From CAJMGO01 sp900557305 (lineage in GTDB: Bacteria; Bacillota_I; Bacilli_A; RF39; UBA660): a DNA stretch of 64,000 bases. The notes below the pieces were generated by a model that was not told the origin of the DNA, did no database searches, and saw nothing but the letters and a program-made list of their open reading frames with translations. A program made the position numbers and the translations under genes. Position 1 is the first letter of the stretch; every line of letters starts with the position of its first letter. The DNA is taken from the NCBI GenBank assembly GCA_905212975.1, contig CAJMGO010000001.1, forward strand, positions 62,001 to 126,000. The letters are read 5' to 3'. Shown here piece after piece: positions 8,080 to 15,157 of the stretch.

Positions 8080-9507
8080 ATGAAAAATAGTTCTATATGG
8101 AATAATTTAAAAGAATATAAATTAAATAATTCAAGTATAAAAAATACAGATATTCTTATTGTAGGTGGTGGTATTACAGGTATTACACTGGGGTATTTAA
8201 TAAAAGATTTAAATAAAGATGTGACTATAGTTGATAAAGCAAATATAGGAAGAGGAGTTACTTCACTATCTAGTGCGAAAATAAGTTATATACAAAGGGA
8301 TATATATCAAAAATTAAATAAAAAGTATGGATTAGAAAGTAGTAAACTTTATTTAAAATCACAGAAGGAATCTATAGATATAATAAAAAATATTATTAGT
8401 AAAAATAATATTGAGTGTGATTTAGAAAAGGTAAAATCTTATTTATTTGCTTCTACTAATAAGGGTGTTAAAAAGTTAGATAATGAAATGAAAATGTTAG
8501 AAAAATTAGGAATAAAATGTACAAAGTCTAATTTCCCTATAGAATTTCCCTGCGTAAAATCTTTTTTTGTACAGGATACTTATGTATTTCATCCAATAAA
8601 ATATATATATGGGGTTTTGGATATAATTAAAAATAAAATTAATATTATGGAAAAAACAATAGTTTTAGAAATTCAAAAGAAAGATGATGAATATTTGGTT
8701 TTTACAAATAGTGGACTAATAAAAGCTAAAACAGTTGTGATAACTTGTCATTATCCTTTTTTTATAAAACCTGGATTTGTTATATTTAAAAATTATATTG
8801 AAAGAGAATATGTAAACAGTTCTAAAATAGATAAACATTACAATTTTGCAGCAATAAATATAGAAAGTAGTGTTAAATCTATAAGATTTTATAAAGATAA
8901 TATTTTATATGTTTCAAATAATCATAGACTTAATAATAAGATAGATTATGATAAAAATTATGAAAAAAGTATAAGAAATTTTAAAAAATATTTTAAAGTT
9001 GAACCAGAATATACATGGAGTAACCAAGATTTATTTACAACTGATAGTTTACCTCTTATAGGTTGTTTAGATAATAATTTATATATTTCAACTGGTTATA
9101 ATGGATGGGGTATTACTAATGGTATTATAGGTGCGAAAGTAATAAGTGATATGATAAATGGAGCAGATAATATATATGAAAAATTATTTAATCCTAAAAG
9201 ATTTAATTTATCTATGGCATTAAATTCATGTGTTGATGTTTTATTTTATGCAAAATCATATGTAGAATCTCTTATATATAATAGTGATTTAACTTATGTA
9301 AAGAAGATTGATGGTATAAAATATAATGTATATAAGGATTCAAATGGGATAGAGCATTTTGTTCAAAGAAAATGTCCTCATATGAAATGTAATGTTGTTT
9401 TTAATAGCTATGATCTTACATGGGATTGTCCTTGCCATGGATCTAGATTTGATATTGATGGTAATGTTGTTTTAGGGCCAACGAAATATGACATAAAAAG
9501 GAAATAA
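8080..9507 (+). CDS. FAD-dependent oxidoreductase with C-terminal Rieske domain
   Basis: This 475-residue protein starts with a DAO-type FAD fold: ILIVGGGITGITLGYLI near residues 25-42, followed by an acidic end, TIVDK. The C-terminus has a Rieske [2Fe-2S] site, CPHMKC near 431 and CPCHGSRF near 449. The same layout is known in Bacillus YhfW-like proteins; substrate and partner are unknown. I chose the ATG at 8080 because GGTGATA precedes it; a TTG-started extension from 7978 reads as low-complexity hydrophobic residues without a ribosome site. Confidence 0.82.
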   Translation: MKNSSIWNNLKEYKLNNSSIKNTDILIVGGGITGITLGYLIKDLNKDVTIVDKANIGRGVTSLSSAKISYIQRDIYQKLNKKYGLESSKLYLKSQKESIDIIKNIISKNNIECDLEKVKSYLFASTNKGVKKLDNEMKMLEKLGIKCTKSNFPIEFPCVKSFFVQDTYVFHPIKYIYGVLDIIKNKINIMEKTIVLEIQKKDDEYLVFTNSGLIKAKTVVITCHYPFFIKPGFVIFKNYIEREYVNSSKIDKHYNFAAINIESSVKSIRFYKDNILYVSNNHRLNNKIDYDKNYEKSIRNFKKYFKVEPEYTWSNQDLFTTDSLPLIGCLDNNLYISTGYNGWGITNGIIGAKVISDMINGADNIYEKLFNPKRFNLSMALNSCVDVLFYAKSYVESLIYNSDLTYVKKIDGIKYNVYKDSNGIEHFVQRKCPHMKCNVVFNSYDLTWDCPCHGSRFDIDGNVVLGPTKYDIKRK

Positions 9508-9523
9508 CTTTTTATGTTTTTTT
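9491..9523 (+). terminator. terminator overlapping the end of the Rieske gene
   Basis: Stem ACATAAAAAG/CTTTTTATGT encloses the stop codon and is followed by a T run. Confidence 0.8.
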
Positions 9524-9579
9524 AATTTATAAATTGTATATTTCTGTTAAATAATATATAATCTATTAAGAGGTATTTT

Positions 9580-10248
9580 ATGAAAAAAGATAGAATTAAA
9601 ATAATATATGAAGATAAAAATATAATCGTTGTTGATAAACCTACTAATATGCTTACTGTAGCAACAACAAAGGAAAGAGAGAACACTCTTTATCATAAAA
9701 CTATGAATTATTTAAAGCAAAAGAATAAGAATAATAAATTATTTATTGTACATAGATTAGATAAAGATACTAGTGGAGTTATTTTGTTTGCTAAAAATGA
9801 GAAAATTAAAAATTATTTTCAAGATAATTGGGATGATGTAGCAATTAGTAGAAAATATATGGCTGTATGTGAAGGCGTTTTTGAAAGAGATGAAGATACA
9901 ATTAAATCTTATTTAATTGAAAATAAAAATAATTTTATCTCACATTCAACGTTAAATAAAAAAGATGGTAAGTTAGCTATTACTTCTTATCATTTACTTA
10001 AAACAAGTGGTAAGTATAATCTTGTTGATATAGAAATTAAAACAGGAAGAAAAAATCAAATTAGAGTACATATGAAAGAAAACAATACTCCGATTGTTGG
10101 TGATAAAAAGTATGGTTCTAATTTAAATCCAATTCATAGAATGTGTTTACATGCTTACGAATTGGTAATAAGTTATAATAATCAAGAAATGGTTTTTACA
10201 AGTAAATATCCTGAATGCTTTAATTTGTTATTTCCAAATAAGAAATAG
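9580..10248 (+). CDS. RluA-family pseudouridine synthase
   Basis: This 222-residue protein has the RluA-type catalytic motif HRLDKDTSG near residues 57-65, with the nucleophilic Asp, and the later KTGRKNQIRVHM motif. It converts uridine to pseudouridine in RNA; the exact target, rRNA or tRNA, cannot be read from sequence. It lacks the N-terminal S4 domain of RluD/RluC and so is of the short type. AAGAGGT precedes the ATG. The next gene starts nine bases after its stop, so the two are probably co-transcribed. Confidence 0.88.
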   Translation: MKKDRIKIIYEDKNIIVVDKPTNMLTVATTKERENTLYHKTMNYLKQKNKNNKLFIVHRLDKDTSGVILFAKNEKIKNYFQDNWDDVAISRKYMAVCEGVFERDEDTIKSYLIENKNNFISHSTLNKKDGKLAITSYHLLKTSGKYNLVDIEIKTGRKNQIRVHMKENNTPIVGDKKYGSNLNPIHRMCLHAYELVISYNNQEMVFTSKYPECFNLLFPNKK

Positions 10249-10256
10249 GTGATAAA

Positions 10257-11273
10257 ATGAAAAATAGAAAGAATATTATAATTTTACTGGTTAGTATATT
10301 AATTATTGTTTTTAGTATGATTGTTTTTTTTATTAAAACTAATGGTATAGTTTCATTTGATAATTATATATATAATGCTATAAGTAATTTAAAATGTGAT
10401 TTTACTACAAATCTTTCCTTAACACTTAGTAGACTTGCTAGTGCTACTATATTAATATTAATAACCATACTTTTATGTATTGATTTAAAGAATAAAAAAA
10501 TATCTTATTTAGTAATAGTTAATCTTTTAAGTGCTGTTATTCTAAATTTGTTATTAAAAAATATATTTGTAAGAGAAAGACCATTTCATTTGATGATAGT
10601 AGATGAATCAGGTTATAGTTTTCCAAGTGGTCATGCTATGGTTTCGTTCGCATTTTATGGATATATTATTTATTTAATTTATAAAGATTATTTGAAAAGA
10701 AAGCATAAAAAAATAAGTTATATCATATTATGTTTACTTGTATTTCTTATTGGTTGTAGTAGAATTTATTTGGGTGTTCATTATACTAGTGATATATTAG
10801 GTGGCTTTATAGCCTCTGCTATTTATTTAAGCGTTTATATTATGTTTAGTGAGAAAGTTATTAGAGGTGAAATAAATTTGCAAAAAAGGAAAGATTATTT
10901 AAAACAAGAAAATAAAAAATTTTTAAATAGTTTTAAGTATGCATACAGGGGTATTAAAGAAGCTTTTAAATCAGAACGTAATATGAAAGTACACTTATTT
11001 ATTATGTTATCGGTTATTGTTCTAGGCTTTTTATTTGAAATAAGTGCATTAGAATGGATTATTTGTTTAATAAGTTTTGGTCTTGTTATTTCACTTGAAA
11101 TAATTAATACTTCTATTGAAACTGTTGTAAATTTAGTGTCTCCAAAATATAATGAATTAGCAAAAAGAGCAAAAGATTTATCTGCAGGAGCAGTGTTATT
11201 TAATGCTATAATTACTTTTATCTTAGGTATAATAATATTTTTACCTAAGATAATAATGTATTTTAGTTTGTAA
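10257..11273 (+). CDS. PAP2 phosphatase fused to DgkA-type undecaprenol/diacylglycerol kinase
   Basis: This 338-residue membrane protein joins two enzymes. Residues 1-200 are a PAP2 domain with KNIFVRERP, SFPSGHA near 120 and SRIYLGVHYTSDILGG near 167, on about six membrane helices. Residues 220-338 are a DgkA domain with ERNMKVHL, SLEIINTSIETVVN and AKRAKDLSAGAV. PAP2 enzymes remove phosphate from undecaprenyl pyrophosphate; DgkA of Gram-positives phosphorylates undecaprenol. The fusion would couple both steps of lipid-carrier supply for the wall. Separate genes are the usual arrangement, but fused forms are known in Firmicutes. Confidence 0.88.
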   Translation: MKNRKNIIILLVSILIIVFSMIVFFIKTNGIVSFDNYIYNAISNLKCDFTTNLSLTLSRLASATILILITILLCIDLKNKKISYLVIVNLLSAVILNLLLKNIFVRERPFHLMIVDESGYSFPSGHAMVSFAFYGYIIYLIYKDYLKRKHKKISYIILCLLVFLIGCSRIYLGVHYTSDILGGFIASAIYLSVYIMFSEKVIRGEINLQKRKDYLKQENKKFLNSFKYAYRGIKEAFKSERNMKVHLFIMLSVIVLGFLFEISALEWIICLISFGLVISLEIINTSIETVVNLVSPKYNELAKRAKDLSAGAVLFNAIITFILGIIIFLPKIIMYFSL

Positions 11274-11297
11274 AATAAAAAAAATTATAAAAAATAC

Positions 11298-11326
11298 TTG
11301 ATAAAATTAATCTTATGTAGTATACT
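11298..11326 (+). promoter_or_regulatory. promoter of tRNA-Leu
   Basis: TTGATA at 11298 and TATACT at 11321 are separated by 17 bases. Confidence 0.7.
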
Positions 11327-11352
11327 TTAGTAGTCAGCTAATGTTGATTGCT

Positions 11353-11441
11353 GCCTGAGTGGCGAAATTGGTAGACGCACAGGACTTAAAATCCTGCGGG
11401 AGTCAAATCCCGTGCCAGTTCAAGTCTGGCCTTAGGCACCA
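11353..11441 (+). tRNA. tRNA-Leu (TAA)
   Basis: The 89-base class II tRNA has a long variable arm, acceptor GCCUGAG/CUUAGGC and encoded CCA. Stem CAGGA/UCCUG holds the loop CUUAAAA, giving anticodon UAA. Confidence 0.95.
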
Positions 11442-11452
11442 TTTTAAAAATT

Positions 11453-11476
11453 ACGAATCATATGATTCGTTTTTTT
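11453..11476 (+). terminator. terminator behind tRNA-Leu
   Basis: Perfect stem ACGAATCA/TGATTCGT with a TA centre, followed by a T run. Confidence 0.85.
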
Positions 11477-11526
11477 GTAATAAAATATAAAAAGTAAAAT
11501 AAATTTAATTAAGTTAATAAATTTTA

Positions 11527-11555
11527 TTGACTTACAAGCTATTCGATGTTATAAT
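11527..11555 (+). promoter_or_regulatory. promoter of the Ser-fMet-Asp-Phe tRNA cluster
   Basis: TTGACT at 11527 and TATAAT at 11550 are 17 bases apart. Confidence 0.75.
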
Positions 11556-11582
11556 TTATTTGCACTTTAAGTTGCAAGGCAT

Positions 11583-11674
11583 GGAGGAATACCCAAGTTG
11601 GTTGAAGGGACTGGTCTTGAAAACCAGCAGGTCGTGTAAGCGGCGCTAGGGTTCGAATCCCTATTCCTCCGCCA
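11583..11674 (+). tRNA. tRNA-Ser (TGA)
   Basis: A 92-base class II tRNA with a long variable arm; the anticodon stem CUGGU/ACCAG holds UGA, and CCA is encoded. Confidence 0.95.
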
Positions 11675-11683
11675 TTTAGATAT

Positions 11684-11760
<77 letters not shown>

Positions 11761-11761
11761 T

Positions 11762-11837
11762 GGTCCCGTGGTGTAGTGGTTATCACGTCTGCCTGTCACG
11801 CAGAAGATCGCGAGTTCAAGTCTCGTCGGGACCGCCA
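11762..11837 (+). tRNA. tRNA-Asp (GTC)
   Basis: A 76-base cloverleaf, acceptor GGUCCCG, anticodon GUC in loop CUGUCAC, encoded CCA. Confidence 0.95.
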
Positions 11838-11845
11838 TTTTTTTT

Positions 11846-11921
11846 GGCTCTGTAGCTCAGTCGGTAGAGCAAGGGACTGAAAATCCCTGTGTCGGTGGTT
11901 CGATTCCACTCGGAGCCACCA
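11846..11921 (+). tRNA. tRNA-Phe (GAA)
   Basis: A 76-base cloverleaf, acceptor GGCUCUG/CGGAGCC, stem AGGGA/UCCCU, anticodon GAA, encoded CCA. Confidence 0.95.
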
Positions 11922-11936
11922 TTGATATTAATTGAG

Positions 11937-11964
11937 TCCAAATGTTTTATATATTTGGATTTTT
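11937..11964 (+). terminator. terminator behind the Ser-fMet-Asp-Phe cluster
   Basis: Stem TCCAAAT/ATTTGGA followed by TTTTT. Confidence 0.75.
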
Positions 11965-12006
11965 AATTTCTAAAGTAAATATTTTAATAAATTTGAATAA
12001 AATGTA

Positions 12007-12035
12007 TTGATTAAATTATTAAAGTATGTTAAAAT
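12007..12035 (+). promoter_or_regulatory. promoter of tRNA-Arg and tRNA-Pro
   Basis: TTGATT at 12007 and TAAAAT at 12030 are 17 bases apart. Confidence 0.6.
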
Positions 12036-12071
12036 CAATAATGTATTTGGAAACAAATTGTTTGATAGCTT

Positions 12072-12148
12072 GCGCTCGTAGCTCAGCTGGATAGAGTGTT
12101 TGGCTACGAACCAAAAGGTCAGGGGTTCGAATCCCTTCGGGCGCACCA
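12072..12148 (+). tRNA. tRNA-Arg (ACG)
   Basis: A 77-base cloverleaf, acceptor GCGCUCG, stem UUUGG/CCAAA around ACG, encoded CCA. A34 should be changed to inosine by TadA. Confidence 0.95.
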
Positions 12149-12153
12149 TATTT

Positions 12154-12230
12154 CGGGAAATGGCTCAACTTGGTAGAGCACTTGGTTTGGGACCAAGGGG
12201 TTGCAGGTTCAAATCCTGTTTTCCCGACCA
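12154..12230 (+). tRNA. tRNA-Pro (TGG)
   Basis: A 77-base cloverleaf, acceptor CGGGAAA, stem CUUGG/CCAAG around UGG, encoded CCA. Its 3' end faces the tyrosine recombinase remnant, as expected for a former integration site. Confidence 0.95.
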
Positions 12231-12240
12231 TTTAGAATTT

Positions 12241-12264
12241 AAAGCCTTGAATTTCAAGGCTTTT
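12241..12264 (+). terminator. terminator behind tRNA-Pro
   Basis: Stem AAAGCCTTGA/TCAAGGCTTT with a short ATT loop, then T residues. Confidence 0.85.
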
Positions 12265-12305
12265 ATAATAGTTTGATATTCATAACCCTTATAAAACACT
12301 TAAAA

Positions 12306-12470
12306 TTATTTATTTTGTTTTATTTGATTCAAGATGTTGACCGTTTTATCTTCGTCTTTAGGAATCATGTGAGAATAGATATTGAGTGTCATATTTGTAT
12401 CTGAATGACCTAATCGTTCTGAAGTAACTACTATGGGTACATTCATTGATAACAATAGGGATGCATTTAG
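12306..12470 (-). pseudogene. C-terminal remnant of a tyrosine recombinase (phage-type integrase)
   Basis: On the minus strand the frame ending at 12306 reads NASLLLSMNVPIVVTSERLG, then HSDTNMTLNIYSHMIPKDED, and about ten further residues. This is the last part of a tyrosine integrase with the GHS motif and the catalytic Tyr in IYSH. The R-box and the HxxR are absent, the usual His before ASLL is Asn, and upstream the similarity fades, so only about 50 residues remain. It lies next to tRNA-Pro, a common attachment site. It marks an element that was lost, leaving the integrase tail behind. Confidence 0.8.
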
Positions 12471-12529
12471 GAAGATTAATAGAAAAAGAATAATATATAA
12501 AGATTTTTAAGGTCGAAGGAAAAGAGAAT

Positions 12530-13006
12530 ATGAAAAAAAAAGAGGCTCAATTATTAGCACCAACTAAATCAAATTTAATAATGGAATACATAACACAAAT
12601 TTTATCGGATACTGATAAAATAAATGGTAATATAGAATTTAATTTTGCTAAAATTAATAATCAAAGGAATTGCGTTTTAGATATTTATATTCCAACAAAA
12701 AATTTTGAAAAACATCTTAATTTAGAAATTACAAGTGACCATTGTTTAGTATTATATGAACAAGTATTAACTGATTTATTAAAGTTTTTACCCAGTGAGA
12801 CAATAGGAGTTACAAAATATTTTTCAATAAAATCGATGTTTGGATATTTTTCAGGAGTAGTTGTTGCAAATAATATGAATAGTGAATTAAAAATTAATTT
12901 CAATACTACAAATCCTGATTTTATGATACTTATTCATAATTATTTAAAAAAATATGATGAGATTAGTAAATTATTAGAAAATCAAGAACAATCAAAGTTA
13001 AGATAA
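12530..13006 (+). CDS. hypothetical protein
   Basis: This 158-residue protein starts MKKKEAQLLAPTKSNLIMEY and has no signal peptide, membrane helix or motif that I recognise. AAGGAAAAGAG precedes the ATG. It follows the integrase remnant and may be a leftover cargo gene of that lost element; this is only positional inference. Behind it, 13007-13271 holds no convincing gene: a short coding-like frame without a start codon, and a terminator. Confidence 0.5.
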   Translation: MKKKEAQLLAPTKSNLIMEYITQILSDTDKINGNIEFNFAKINNQRNCVLDIYIPTKNFEKHLNLEITSDHCLVLYEQVLTDLLKFLPSETIGVTKYFSIKSMFGYFSGVVVANNMNSELKINFNTTNPDFMILIHNYLKKYDEISKLLENQEQSKLR

Positions 13007-13223
13007 ATTTTAAATGTTTTTGTATATAATTAGTATTTAATAATAAAGTAAAAATTGGGGAATAAAATCTATAATAATGAATATAAATGTATTTTATCTG
13101 AAATTAAAACAACATTAACAGAAACTATCAAACTAATGAACTAAAAATAACTACTATTTCTAGTAGGTTATGATTATCAATTATTTTGCTAATTTGTCAT
13201 GGGGTATCGGCGTTTATGAATTA

Positions 13224-13245
13224 AAGAGCAATTTGCTCTTTTTTG
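13224..13245 (+). terminator. terminator
   Basis: Stem AAGAGCAA/TTGCTCTT followed by further T. It lies between the hypothetical gene and the convergent lipoprotein gene. Confidence 0.8.
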
Positions 13246-13271
13246 TTACAAAAAAGGAATGTTTATCCCTT

Positions 13272-13934
13272 TTAATTTATATTTTCTAATGTAATAGTGT
13301 ATTTACTGTTACCTATATAGTTTGAATTTTCATCAAAATCATCTAGACCATCATATGTAAATACTGTTAATGTTATTGGTGATATAATGTCATCTATATA
13401 TGTACTTCCAGTAAGTTTTATTGATGTAAAAACGGTTTCATCTGTTATTTCATTATCTTCTAGATGATCATACCATGATGTTTTAGCATTATATCCATCA
13501 TATAAATAAATTTGTATATATCCGAAAATTGACGCATTATCACTTGGTTTTAAAATATTTAGATTTATTTTTTCGCCATTTTTTAATTTATATTTTATGT
13601 TTATTCCAAATTTATAATTAATTTCATTATATTGTTCTTTATATCTTGTCCAAGTATCTTTTAATGTGGTATAATTTATTACACTATCGTTACTTGGGAA
13701 TATACTTAACCAAGCGATATCTTTGTATTGAACAAATGAACAGTTATAGGTGGTAATAATATTTTTTTTATCGTCATAAAAAGCAACTTTTACTGGATTG
13801 TGATCTTCATATTTGGATATTATTTTCTCTTTAACGCTGTTTTCTTTTTGTGATATAATAGGGTCATTTGATTTACTTTTTGTACATCCTGTTATAATTA
13901 TAAGAATTGTAAGAATTAAAAATATTTTCTTCAT
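13272..13934 (-). CDS. putative lipoprotein, unknown function
   Basis: This 220-residue protein has a lipoprotein signal: MKKIFLILTILIIITGC, with the lipobox Cys at residue 17. The rest is a soluble, beta-rich extracellular part without a recognised domain. I chose the ATG at 13934 because GGTGATAAAACAA stands before it on this strand; a GTG or ATG further upstream adds 17 residues that do not belong to a signal peptide. It would be anchored on the outer face of the membrane. Function unknown. Confidence 0.7.
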   Translation of the reverse strand: MKKIFLILTILIIITGCTKSKSNDPIISQKENSVKEKIISKYEDHNPVKVAFYDDKKNIITTYNCSFVQYKDIAWLSIFPSNDSVINYTTLKDTWTRYKEQYNEINYKFGINIKYKLKNGEKINLNILKPSDNASIFGYIQIYLYDGYNAKTSWYDHLEDNEITDETVFTSIKLTGSTYIDDIISPITLTVFTYDGLDDFDENSNYIGNSKYTITLENIN

Positions 13935-14036
13935 TTGTTTTATCACCACTTTTATTATAACATGCCTTTGAGAAAGTAATACCAATTATTTTGAAAATGC
14001 ATATTATATAATAAAGGTTCATAATATTTAACGTGT

Positions 14037-14056
14037 GCTTTTATGATTATAAAAGC
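14037..14056. promoter_or_regulatory. perfect inverted repeat before the GGDEF gene
   Basis: GCTTTTAT and ATAAAAGC flank GATT, between a TATAAT-like -10 at about 14007 and the ribosome site AGGGGGG at 14061-14067. It could be an operator or an mRNA hairpin. No T run follows, so it is not a simple terminator. Confidence 0.45.
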
Positions 14057-14076
14057 GTTTAGGGGGGCAACTTAGT

Positions 14077-14901
14077 ATGGAAACCGAAATATTAAAAAAT
14101 GTATTAGACAGTTTAGATTCTTTATGTGTTGTTTATGATTTAAATGGGAATATAGTATATCCCGTTGGTGATTTTAAAAAAATTATGTTGGTAGATAATA
14201 TTTTAAAAAGTAAAGATAAATGTGATGATATTATTTATAGTGGTGAAAGATGGTATAAACTTAAAATCAAACCACTTTTAATTGGCAAAAATAATTATAA
14301 AATTGTAATTTTACAAGATATAACTTATTATAAATGTGATGAAATTAAAAATCAAATAGATGTAACAACAAAGGTTTTTAATAAAAAGGCTTTTTTTGAA
14401 AAACTAAATTTATATTTAAATTTCGTTTCAGGTAAAGATATTAACTTCTCAATATTTATTGGTGATATAGATTATTTTAAAAATATTAATGATTCTTATG
14501 GACATTTAAATGGTGATTATATTTTGGGACAGATTGGTCAAATAATAAAAGAAAATTGCAATTATTGTGACTTTGTAAATGGATTTGATTTAGATAGCAT
14601 GGAAAAAGATATTTTAGGAAGATTTGGTGGAGAAGAATTTGTAGGAATTTTAAAAAATATAAACTTGGAAGAAAGCTTTTATAAAATAGAAAATATAAGA
14701 AGAAAAATAGAAATGTGTAAATATTTGCTTGATGATAATGTTTTAAATGTTACAATGAGTTTTGGACTTTATGGGACTAATGGAAAATTGATTGATGATA
14801 CATGTATATCAAACACTTCAAAAAAATTAATTAAATGTGCTGATGACGCTTTGTATAAAAGTAAGAACAGTGGTAGAAATAAGACAACAATTTATAAATA
14901 G
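14077..14901 (+). CDS. GGDEF-domain diguanylate cyclase
   Basis: This 274-residue protein has a short PAS-like N-domain (residues 1-90, containing LVIVYDLNG-type sequence: CVVYDLNGNIVYPVG) and a GGDEF domain. The metal-binding FIGDIDYFKNINDSYGH lies near residues 127-143 and the active motif RFGGEEF near 182-188. An RxxD inhibitory site is not clear. It would make cyclic di-GMP from two GTP. There is no membrane helix, so sensing is probably cytoplasmic. Its stop codon directly abuts a dapF remnant, so the gene probably arrived by an insertion or deletion that destroyed dapF. No c-di-GMP effector is seen in the window. Confidence 0.88.
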   Translation: METEILKNVLDSLDSLCVVYDLNGNIVYPVGDFKKIMLVDNILKSKDKCDDIIYSGERWYKLKIKPLLIGKNNYKIVILQDITYYKCDEIKNQIDVTTKVFNKKAFFEKLNLYLNFVSGKDINFSIFIGDIDYFKNINDSYGHLNGDYILGQIGQIIKENCNYCDFVNGFDLDSMEKDILGRFGGEEFVGILKNINLEESFYKIENIRRKIEMCKYLLDDNVLNVTMSFGLYGTNGKLIDDTCISNTSKKLIKCADDALYKSKNSGRNKTTIYK

Positions 14902-14903
14902 TA

Positions 14904-15101
14904 AAATTCAGAGGTCGTGGTAAGGCTAAATCATGTGGTACTGCATCTGCTGCGATTGTTTATGCTGGAATAGTAAGTGGTAAATTAGCTTTAGAAGATG
15001 AGTATATTATTCATACTGATTCAGAGATTCAAAGGGTAAGTATTGATAGTGATAAAAATTTACATATAGTTAATTCTTATCATAAAGTTTATAAAAAATA
15101 G
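14904..15101 (+). pseudogene. dapF: C-terminal remnant of diaminopimelate epimerase
   Basis: A 65-residue frame without a start reads RGRGKAKSCGTASAA followed by an AGIVSGKL segment, which matches the end of DapF (family pattern ERGxGxTxACGTGACA, with the second catalytic Cys). DapF interconverts LL- and meso-diaminopimelate for wall synthesis. The N-terminal three quarters, including the first catalytic Cys, are missing. The frame begins right after the stop of the GGDEF gene. A complete copy might exist elsewhere in the genome. Confidence 0.6.
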
Positions 15102-15157
15102 GTTAAAGACTTATTTTTTTTTGTGGTTTATGGTATTATTTTATAAGGTGAGTAGTT

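Noticed and set aside
12019..12231. 70-residue minus-strand frame
   Set aside because: It is the antisense of tRNA-Arg and tRNA-Pro, with the same false-protein look.
13061..13143. Coding-like stretch NKIYNNEYKCILSEIK in the gap behind the hypothetical gene
   Set aside because: No usable start codon and only about 26 residues; may be a gene scrap, but too short to call.
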